Assembly (NCBI GenBank): GCA_963930645.1
Contig: OZ005656.1
Coordinates: 273,370,195-273,434,194, forward strand
DNA length: 64,000 nt
Direction: 5' to 3'
Origin: Salticus scenicus
Taxonomy: Eukaryota > Arthropoda > Arachnida > Araneae > Salticidae
How positions within the stretch are numbered: the first letter of the stretch is position 1; the number at the start of each line of letters is the position of its first letter. The notes under the pieces are model-generated. The model ran no database searches and was not told the DNA's origin. It worked only from the letters and a program-made list of their open reading frames with translations. Of the stretch, positions 57,601-64,000 are shown one piece after another. The translations under genes were made by a program, and so were the position numbers.

Positions 57601-59132
57601 TTTAATGAGTACCAGTTATCTGTTTCAAATTTTAATAATAATTTATTTTTATATTTTTGTAATTTATACAGCAAATGCTATTTATAAGAATATTTTTTAC
57701 TTCAAACCCGCATTCACTTTTTACTTCATTTGAAACCTAATACATAAAACTTTTATTATTTTCATAAACAATATGTAGCATTTCATTTAATTTCATTATT
57801 CCATTCTTTTATTTCATGAATACCAGATATATATTTCAAATTTTAATAATAATTTATTTTTATATTTTTATAACTTACACAGCAAATGCATTTTTTATGA
57901 ATATTTTTTACTTTATATCCACATTCACTTTTTATTTCATTTGTATTCTAATGCATAAAACTTTTATTATTTTCATAAGGAACACGTAGTATTTCATTTT
58001 ATTTCATTATTCCATTCATTTATTTTATGAATGCCAGATATCTATTTCAAACTTTAATAATAATTTATTTTTATATTTTTGTAATTTATACAGGATATTT
58101 TCACATTCACATTTTACTTCATCTGAAATCTAATACATAAAACTTTTATTATTTTCATAAACAAATTGTAGCATTTCATTTTATTTCATAATTCCAGTCA
58201 TTTATTTAATGAATTCCAGATATCTATTTCAAATTTTAATAATAATTTATTTTTATATATTTGTAATTTACACAACAAATGCAATTTATATGAATATCTT
58301 TACTTTATATCCACATTCACTTTCTATTTCATTTGAAATCTAATGCATAAAACTTTTATTATTTTCATAAGGGTTACGTAGTATTTTATTTTATTTCATT
58401 ATTCCATTCATTTATTTAATAAATACCAGATATCTATTTCAAATTTTAATAACAATTTATTTTTATATTTTTGTATTTTACACACAAAATGCATTTTATA
58501 TGAATATTTTTTACTTTATATCCACATTCACTTTTTATTTCATTTGAAATCTAAAGCATAAAACTTTTATTATTTTCATAAGGGATACGTAGTATTTCAT
58601 TTTATTTCATTATTCCATTCATTTATTTCATGAATACCAGATATCTATTTCAAATTTTAATAATAATTTATTTTTATATTTTTGTTTTATACACAGCAAA
58701 TGCATTTTATATGAATATTTTTTACTTTATATCCACATTCACATTTTATTTCATTTGAAATCTAATGCATCAAACTCTTATTATTTTCATATGGGATATG
58801 TGGTATTTCATTTTATTTTATTATTCCATTCATTTATTTCATGAATACCAGATATCTATTTCAAATTTAAAAAATATTTTTTTTTGTACTTTTATAATTT
58901 ACACAGCAAATGAATTTTAAATGAATATATTTTTACTGTATATCCACATTCACTTTTTACTTCATTTGAAATCTAATTCGTAAAACTTTTATTATTATCA
59001 TAAACAATATGTAGCATTTCATTTTATTTCATTTTTCCAGTCTTTTATTTAATGAATACCTGATATATAATTCGAATTACTACTAATCTACTTTTATATT
59101 TTTGTAATTTATACAGCAATTGCATTTTATAA
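54609..59132 (+). repeat. Secondary tandem duplication, unit II (about 4.52 kb)
   Basis: Second block in direct tandem with unit I, carrying both internal junctions at matching positions (57,396-57,403 and about 58,098) at an offset of 4,520-4,524. That both scars recur shows that they formed before the 4.52-kb duplication. Differences from unit I are few: CCATTCATTT near 56,643 against CCATTCGTTT, CACATTCAATTT near 55,054 against CACATTCACTTT, CTATTTCATT near 58,323 against CTATTACATT. Alignment ends near 59,145, where the distal edge follows its own path. Confidence 0.85.
55973..55996 (+). repeat. Poly-T tract, 24 bp, in 4.5-kb unit II
   Basis: Counterpart of the tract at 51,453, one base longer. 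Confidence 0.92.
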
Positions 59133-60560
59133 GAATATTTTTTACTTCATATCCACATTCACTTTTTACTTCATTTGAAATCTAATAAATAAAACTTTTA
59201 TTAGTTTCATAAACAATATGTAACATTTCATTTTATTTCATTATTCCAGTCATTTATTTAATGAATACCAGATATCTATTTCAAATTTTAATAATAATTT
59301 ATCTTTATATTTTTGTAATTTATACAGCAAATTCATTTTATAAGAATATTTTTTACTTGATATCCACATTCACTTTTTACTTCATTTGAAATCTAATAAA
59401 TAAAAATTTTAATATTTTCATAAACAATATGTAGCATTTCATTTTATTTCATTATTCCATTCATTTAGTTAATGAATACCAGATATCTATTTCAAATTTT
59501 AATAATTAATAATTTTTATATTTTTGTAATTTACACAGCAAATGCATTATATAAAAATATTTTTTACTTTATTTCCACATTCACTTTATATTTCATTTAA
59601 AATCTAAAGCATAAAACTTTTATTATTTTCATAAGGGATACGTAGTATTTCATTTTATTTCATTATTCCAGTCATTTATTTCATGAATACCAGATATATA
59701 TTTCAAATTTTAATAATAATTTATTTTTATATTTTTGTAATTTATACAGTAAATGCATTTTACAAAAATATTTTTTACTTTATATCCACATTAACTTTTT
59801 ATTTCATTTGAAATCTAATGCATTTTTTATTATTTTCATAAGGAATACGTAGTATTTCATTTTATTTCATTATTCCATTCATTTATTTTATGAATACCAG
59901 ATATCTATTTCAAACTTTAATAATAATTTATTTTTATATTTTTGTATTTTACGCAGCAAATGCATTTTATATTAATATTTTTTATTTTATATCCACATTC
60001 ACTTTTTATTTCATTTGAAACCTAATGCTAAAAACTTTTATTATTTTCATAAGTTATATGTAGTATTTCATTTTATTTCATTATTCCTTTCATTTATTTA
60101 ATGAATACCAGATATCTATTTCAAATTTATAAAATATTTTATTTTTATATTTTTATAATTTACACAGCAAATGAATTTTAAATGAATATTTTATACTTTA
60201 TATCCACATTCACTTTTTATTTCATTTGAAATCTAATGCATAAAACATTTATTATATTCATAATGAATATGTAGTATTTCATTTTATTTCATTATTTCAT
60301 TCATTTATTTAATGAATACCAGATATCTGTTTCAAATTTTAATAATAATTTATTTTTATATTTTTGTAATTTACACAGCAAATGCATTTTATATGAATAT
60401 TTTTTACTTTATATACACATTCACTTTTTACTTCATTTGATATCTAATACATAAAACTTTTATTTTTTTCATAAACAATATGTAGCATTTCATTTTATTT
60501 CATTATTCCATTCATTTATTTAATGAATTCCAGATATCTATTTCAAATTTTAATAATAAT
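59133..60560 (+). repeat. Distal edge of the satellite array
   Basis: The last six or seven monomers. The part at 59,740-60,240 resembles 20,390-20,900 of the HOR, sharing CAGTAAATGCATTTTAC and the missing AAAAC block after AATGCAT. Substitutions such as ATTAGTTTC (near 59,200) and TTACTTGATATCC (near 59,352) mark these monomers as more diverged than the array interior. The final monomer breaks off inside its T/A-rich core, at TTTAATAATAAT near 60,560, and unrelated sequence follows. No obvious target duplication or transposon end marks the junction. Confidence 0.8.
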
Positions 60561-61056
60561 ATATTAATATAAAAATTATGATCGTTTACAAAATCTTTTT
60601 TCTTCATATTCTGCTTTTTTGATGTTCTGCAATTTTTATTGTGAATATCACAGTTAATATCACAGTATGTCTTTATAAGAGACTGGATTCAAGTTCAAAG
60701 CTGCATTCTCTATAGGAATGTTTTTTCATGAATTAAGTGGCATGATTAAATATGATATATATTTTAAATTAATATTATGTTTTATTACAATATTTTCCTT
60801 TAAATATTTTTATAATATTTGTTTTTATTTTTATTTATTTATTTATTTCCTTTGTCATAAAAATATTTATTTTTATTTCATTTTCTATGTTATTATAACA
60901 ACTATTGGCTTTAATTGAAAATCTACCTTTTGCATAATTAAAGAATATTCTCTTTAAATATTTTGTATAGCATGCAATTACATCTGTTAGATTAGCTTTT
61001 TATATTCTTCTATTCAAATTCTTTACTTTATTCTCTATTGCTTATAGCAGTAACCT

Positions 61057-61072
61057 GTACAAGTTCTTGTAC
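61057..61072. repeat. 16-bp inverted repeat
   Basis: GTACAAG, two bases, CTTGTAC: a perfect 7-bp dyad in flanking unit 1. Unit 2 keeps only TACAAGTTCTT. Such short dyads are expected by chance in AT-rich DNA, so no function is claimed. Confidence 0.5.
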
Positions 61073-61317
61073 TTATAATGTACTTGTTTCATACTACCTT
61101 CAACACTACATGTGGATTACCCTTTACATGCACACACATATACGATGATTACTTATCATTATTTATCATTATTTATACATGTGATATATGTGAACAAGCT
61201 ATATATTAACAATTATCCTCTATGTTTTTGATAATATATATAATTTTCTAATTACAGTTGTTTTATTGTTTATCACATAAACCTATACATAATTTTTCTT
61301 TTTATGCATTTATATAA

Positions 61318-61400
61318 AACTATCAAATATTACATAGTCAAAATCAAATATTCAATAAATTCAGTTCCTAATCAATCAACTATCAAATATTACGTAGTCA
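61318..61400 (+). repeat. Pair of 23-bp direct repeats 60 bp apart
   Basis: AACTATCAAATATTAC followed by ATAGTCA (61,318-61,340) and by GTAGTCA (61,378-61,400): 22 of 23 bases agree. Only part of this sequence survives in unit 2 (CCAAATATCATGAAGTCA near 62,175), so the local duplication may be specific to unit 1. Confidence 0.7.
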
Positions 61401-61618
61401 GTGTAGTGTCAGTGTCTGACTTTGGTTTGCTGACATGTTCACATGTTTACATGATCACATGGTCACTGTTTTGCATGGCTTTGTAATTAACGGAAACATA
61501 TCTATTCAAGTTCAAATCTGCATGCACTATAACAAAATTTTATGAATTATCTGGCATCTTTAAATATGATATATATTTTTAATTTATATTATGATTTATT
61601 ACGATATTTTCTTTGAAG

Positions 61619-61619
<1 letters not shown>

Positions 61620-61657
<38 letters not shown>
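61620..61657. repeat. (TA)19 microsatellite
   Basis: Thirty-eight bases of uninterrupted alternating T and A inside flanking unit 2, absent from unit 1. Confidence 0.95.
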
Positions 61658-61660
<3 letters not shown>

Positions 61661-61779
61661 GTAATTTATTTTCCCAAACCATGAAAATTTTTTTTTATAT
61701 CTGCTTTCAAAAACGAATGAAGTGTTATACTATTTTTATAATTATTAAAGCAAATTTAGCCAAACTTCTTTGTGATAAA

Positions 61780-61812
<33 letters not shown>
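61780..61812 (+). repeat. (ATT)11 microsatellite
   Basis: Thirty-three bases of perfect ATT repeat inside flanking unit 2, absent from unit 1. Confidence 0.95.
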
Positions 61813-62187
61813 TTATGATTTTTGTTTTCAAAATAATTATTTATTTAACTCTTTGTATAACCATAATAATAACATTTTTTAATTTAAAATTTGCCTTTTA
61901 TATGCTGAACGAACATTCTCTCTATGTGTATTTTGCATAGCATGCAATTATATTTCTTTGAATATTTTTCTATATTCTATTTATTAAAGGTAAACATCTT
62001 TAAATTTAAATGTTTTCTAAAAATACTTAGTTTATATTTGCTAATACTTTTATTATTTGTCAATCTTTTCTTTTTCTCTTGAATTATTTATTCCTATTTA
62101 ATTTTTTCATCTTTATTTTTCATAGCAATAAACTATACAAGTTCTTTCATTCGTAATGTGCTTGTTTCAAAATACCAAATATCATGA

Positions 62188-62220
62188 AGTCAGTGTAGTG
62201 TATAAAACACTACACTGACT
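62188..62220. repeat. Perfect 14-bp inverted repeat (hairpin)
   Basis: Arms AGTCAGTGTAGTGT and ACACTACACTGACT are exact reverse complements around a 5-base loop (ATAAA). Unit 1 has the left arm (GTCAGTGTAGTGTCAGTG near 61,397) but no matching right arm. There is no T-run as in a bacterial terminator, and nothing around it suggests a gene; it may be a foldback arising from template switching. Confidence 0.85.
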
Positions 62221-62265
62221 ACAAGCATAGTTTTCTTACTGTGGTTTGCTTACACTTAAATGTTC

Positions 62266-63109
62266 TATAAATGCATTTTTTGCATTCTTTTTGCTTCAAT
62301 ATTTTGAAATGTTTTCTTCACATTTGTATTTAAATGCTGACCTTTCATACTGATCAAGGTAAATATAAGACAAGTACCATGCAAAAGTTCTTAACTATTT
62401 TATTTATTTATTTATTTATTTATTTATTTTTTACTGCAAACAAGAATAAAAATAAAAAAATTTTAATGCTTATATTTTATTCTGTATCTTTATTCCATAA
62501 AATTATCTTTATTGTAGTTAATGAGAGAGCAAAAAAATATATACAAGCACATATTTGGGAAAAAAGTGTCATACAACATAATAATAATTTTATACGAATA
62601 TTTTTTTATATATTTGTACTCATACACAGACTTTTGATATTATTGCATTGTAAAAAATCTGTAAATTTACTAAAATATTTATTCAGAATCTTTGTAAATT
62701 TGCAGTGCTTCTTAGTTAAAACTAAATAATAGATATTCTCAATCTTTATTCTGTATTTTCATCTAAATTTATTATTTAATTTCACAACAAAAATTTAAAA
62801 AGCATGGTTCTACTTTAGAAAAATCAATTTAAGTCACCAATATATTCTTGCAAATAATTAATTTAATGAATGTTAGTCATTCAAATGCATGTATGTATAA
62901 CAGATTTGTTTTTAAACATCTTCGTTTACTTTTCTCTACAATTTTACAGTAAGCATTAAGATAAGTGATTACTAGTAGTTTTCTGTTAAAATTTTTAATA
63001 GTGCGTTATATTTAGCTATGCTTTTTTATCTTTATAATTTTTTTAACCTTTTTTTTTTTAAGTACATGTCAGATTATTTTTATATGTGACAAATATTTTT
63101 GACCCATCA
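62266..63109. other. AT-rich flanking DNA with no recognised gene
   Basis: Apart from the (ATTT)7 tract I see nothing identifiable. The longest open frame of the window (131 codons, 62,334-62,729, plus strand) falls here. Its translation is dominated by F, I, L, K and N, is driven by AT-rich base composition and a microsatellite, and shows no motif I recognise. I leave it uncalled as a gene. Confidence 0.6.
62402..62429 (+). repeat. (ATTT)7 microsatellite
   Basis: Seven uninterrupted ATTT units. It lies inside the 131-codon open frame at 62,334-62,729 and encodes that frame's FIYLFIYLFF stretch, one reason for not calling that frame a gene. A shorter (ATTT)4 occurs at 60,833-60,848. Confidence 0.92.
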
Positions 63110-63584
63110 CACTGAGAAAAAAAGATATACCGCCTTCCTCTAGATTGAATAAGGGGCCATTTTCTAAATCACTTAACTAGAAATATAGATTTCCGAGCTA
63201 TGTGCATAAGGCACGCCAAAAAACCGAATAGACGAAATGATCGAGAATTTCTAGTGTACACATTTCTAGATGGTGAAACAATATTCTGAATACTATAAAT
63301 GTTCTGAATCATTTATGTGCGAGAAATTCTCGCTTGATTTTCTAGAATTGGGTCATACACCAAGATTCTAGTTGCAGAAACCCGCCTCTTGTAGTCTCAT
63401 TTATTTGCAGAGATTTTTAATTAACTTTGCCCTCGAGAATATAGGAAAACGCTCTAGAATTCTAATAGGCGCTTCTAGAACTCGCTTTCCAAGGGGACTA
63501 GAATTTATAAGGATGACATGGAACTATTATTTCTAGAGCCACAATTTAGATTCTAGTTGTCAGTTACAGAATTTTTTTTCAGTG
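63110..63584. mobile_element. MITE-like element with CACTGA terminal inverted repeats
   Basis: A 475-bp block of clearly higher GC content than its surroundings is bounded by CACTGAGAAAAAAA on the left and TTTTTTTTCAGTG on the right; the ends match as inverted repeats at 12 of the first 13 positions. It contains no transposase frame, as expected for a non-autonomous DNA transposon. About eleven CTAGAA or TTCTAG motifs are spread through it in both orientations, near 63,175, 63,250, 63,265, 63,342, 63,366, 63,454, 63,474, 63,499, 63,531 and 63,552, several as TCTAGA palindromes. I could not identify a convincing target-site duplication, so the superfamily is not assigned and the exact ends could shift by a base or two. 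Confidence 0.72.
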
Positions 63585-63887
63585 CATTCATGATTAGTTT
63601 ATGTATATGCCGATACATGATAAAAATCTAGTTATATTTAATGTAAATATTTTTATAGATTACATTGATGCACATTTAATTCTTCACACATTTCGAAATT
63701 TCACGATTTTTTGTAATTTCGAATGCAGTTACTTTTTTGGCTTATTATTGTGTATATTTATATGATAATGCAGCGTTTTAAAAATGCTAAATTATTTATT
63801 GGAAACAAGTATTATTTTACCTGTATATCAGATCAGGCTTTGCAATCCTACATATTTTGAGTTGTTTTTGCATTCAAATTATTTACA
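63585..63887. other. AT-rich spacer, nothing recognised
   Basis: Unique AT-rich DNA between the MITE-like element and the mariner end. No repeat, RNA gene or credible open frame is visible. Confidence 0.6.
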
Positions 63888-64000
63888 TACAGGGTGTGGT
63901 AGATAAGTAATGAGACTCAGTCTAGAAAAACAAATTTATTGATCCGATTTGTACAAAACGTTAATATTCTTCAAAGTACTCGCCTTGGGCGTCGACACAA
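63888..64000 (-). mobile_element. Mariner-type transposon, 3' end (cut by window edge)
   Basis: A TA dinucleotide at 63,888-63,889, the target of Tc1/mariner elements, is followed by CAGGGTGTGGTAGATAAGTA, which has the CAGGGTG-type start common among mariner-like terminal inverted repeats. About 70 bp inside, on the minus strand, lies a transposase C-terminus with its stop codon. That geometry (end repeat, short 3' untranslated stretch, stop) is standard for a mariner element of about 1.3 kb, most of which would lie beyond the window. Intactness and the other end cannot be judged. Confidence 0.85.
63961..64000 (-). CDS. Mariner transposase, C-terminal end only
   Basis: Reading the minus strand towards lower coordinates gives CVDAQGEYFEEY followed by TAA (63,961-63,963). 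Mariner transposases commonly end in a C-(I/V)-(D/E)-x-x-G-x-Y-F-E type motif a few residues from the stop, after the last part of the catalytic DDE/D domain. Such an enzyme binds the terminal repeats and moves the element by cut and paste into TA sites. The N-terminal helix-turn-helix and the catalytic acidic residues lie outside the window, so activity is unknown. The first codon here is partial; the open frame is not disrupted within the visible part. Confidence 0.82.
   Translation of the reverse strand, partial: CVDAQGEYFEEY

Larger units (their letters stand above)
1..60560 (+). repeat. AT-rich satellite array, 210-211 bp monomer
   Basis: Head-to-tail monomers run without interruption from the first base to about 60,560. 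Measuring from the landmark ACCAGATATC gives starts at 776, 987, 1,198, 1,411 and 1,622, so spacings of 211, 211, 213 and 211 bp; spacings of 210 also occur (11 to 221, 566 to 776). Typical order within a monomer: ACCAGATATCTATTTCAAAT, a T/A-rich core, TTTACACAGCAAATGC, a TATATCCACATTCAC block, ATTTGAAATCTAATGC, AAAACTTTTATTATTTTC, a variable TA(C/T)GTAG block, then TTTCATTATTCC and back to the landmark. All copies have the same orientation. Most carry one EcoRV site (GATATC). I do not recognise the family. Open frames of 60-87 codons inside the array are by-products: 210 is divisible by three, so a stop-free frame can persist across a monomer. Confidence 0.97.
60687..61503 (+). repeat. Diverged flanking tandem repeat, unit 1 (about 818 bp)
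   Basis: Non-satellite DNA that matches the next unit in order and spacing at an offset of 817-819. Shared blocks: ATTCAAGTTCAAAGCTGCAT at 60,687 (61,504 in unit 2), AAATATGATATATATTTT near 60,748, TAGCATGCAATTA near 60,968 (61,937), a TACAAGTTCTT block near 61,058 (62,136), GTCAGTGTAGTG near 61,397 (62,189), and GGTTTGCT at 61,424 (62,243). Middle blocks shift by indels, including microsatellites. No protein gene is credible: the 66-codon frame at 60,718-60,918 lies in A/T-rich low-complexity sequence, and the 60-codon frame at 61,304-61,486 has no support beyond being open. Confidence 0.7.
61504..62265 (+). repeat. Diverged flanking tandem repeat, unit 2
   Basis: Second unit, with substitutions and indels throughout, so far older than the satellite duplications. 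It has gained a (TA)19 tract and an (ATT)11 tract and carries a perfect hairpin at 62,188 where unit 1 has only the left arm sequence. Similarity fades after the GGTTTGCTTAC block near 62,253. The 75-codon open frame at 61,591-61,818 is generated by the two microsatellites. Confidence 0.68.

Noticed and set aside
1..60560. CRISPR array
   Set aside because: The repeats have no unique spacers; the whole 210-bp unit repeats, and AT-rich satellite in a eukaryotic setting explains the pattern.
1..60560. Mitochondrial control region or kinetoplast minicircle-like DNA
   Set aside because: No mitochondrial gene, tRNA or conserved minicircle origin is seen, and the array joins a flank with mariner and MITE-like elements, as in nuclear DNA.
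1..60560. CENP-B box
   Set aside because: No match to the TTCG....A..CGGG core; monomers rarely have more than one CpG. A centromeric role therefore rests only on general resemblance.
61432..61468. Cluster of CATG-containing words (ACATGTTCACATGTTTACATG region) as an operator
   Set aside because: Short imperfect repeats next to no identifiable gene; more likely simple-sequence drift.
61591..61818. 75-codon open frame
   Set aside because: Encoded largely by (TA)19 and (ATT)11 microsatellites.
62334..62729. 131-codon open frame, longest in the window
   Set aside because: AT-rich composition and an (ATTT)7 microsatellite generate it; amino-acid content is low complexity and no motif is recognised. 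A short exon cannot be excluded but is unsupported.
63110..63584. Assignment of the CACTGA element to Transib, hAT or CACTA
   Set aside because: The terminal bases alone fit none of these convincingly, and no clear target-site duplication of the length each would predict was found.

Overview
This window is almost entirely non-coding satellite DNA from a eukaryote. Bases 1-60,560 are one uninterrupted tandem array of a very AT-rich monomer of about 210-211 bp (roughly 18-19% GC in a typical copy), all in the same orientation. I find no credible host protein gene, rRNA, tRNA, CRISPR array or bacterial-type operon. The only recognisable protein-coding sequence is the last 12 codons of a mariner-type transposase at the right edge, on the minus strand. 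An animal genome, probably an arthropod, fits best (mariner plus short inverted-repeat elements plus an AT-rich satellite), but the species cannot be read from this sequence.

Layout. (1) 1-1,410: satellite monomers out of register with the main unit, a patchwork of segments found elsewhere in the array. (2) 1,411-47,750: a giant higher-order repeat (HOR). A unit of about 21.29 kb, about 100 monomers, is present as two full copies (1,411-22,706 and 22,707-43,992) and a 3.76-kb start of a third. The copies are nearly identical by eye; differences are a few substitutions and changes in homopolymer length. (3) 47,751-59,132: a rearranged zone built from pieces of the HOR, mainly a re-used segment (48,073-49,987) and a clean secondary tandem duplication of about 4.52 kb (50,089-54,608 and 54,609-59,132). 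(4) 59,133-60,560: the last satellite monomers, ending abruptly. (5) 60,561-64,000: flanking DNA. It holds a second, older tandem repeat (two diverged units of about 818 bp), simple-sequence repeats, a perfect 33-bp hairpin, a 475-bp MITE-like element with CACTGA ends and many internal CTAGAA motifs, and the end of a mariner element.

No set of genes works together here. The biological content is the architecture: nested levels of repetition (210 bp, multi-kb internal blocks, 4.5 kb, 21.3 kb), specific shortened or altered monomers that act as markers of register, and a transition from strictly ordered HOR to rearranged copies to unique DNA at the array edge. That resembles the edge of a centromeric, pericentromeric or other heterochromatic satellite block, but a centromeric role is inference only.

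All alignments were made by eye. Boundaries inside the satellite are good to about 10-30 bp because neighbouring monomers share sequence, and identity levels are impressions, not computed values.
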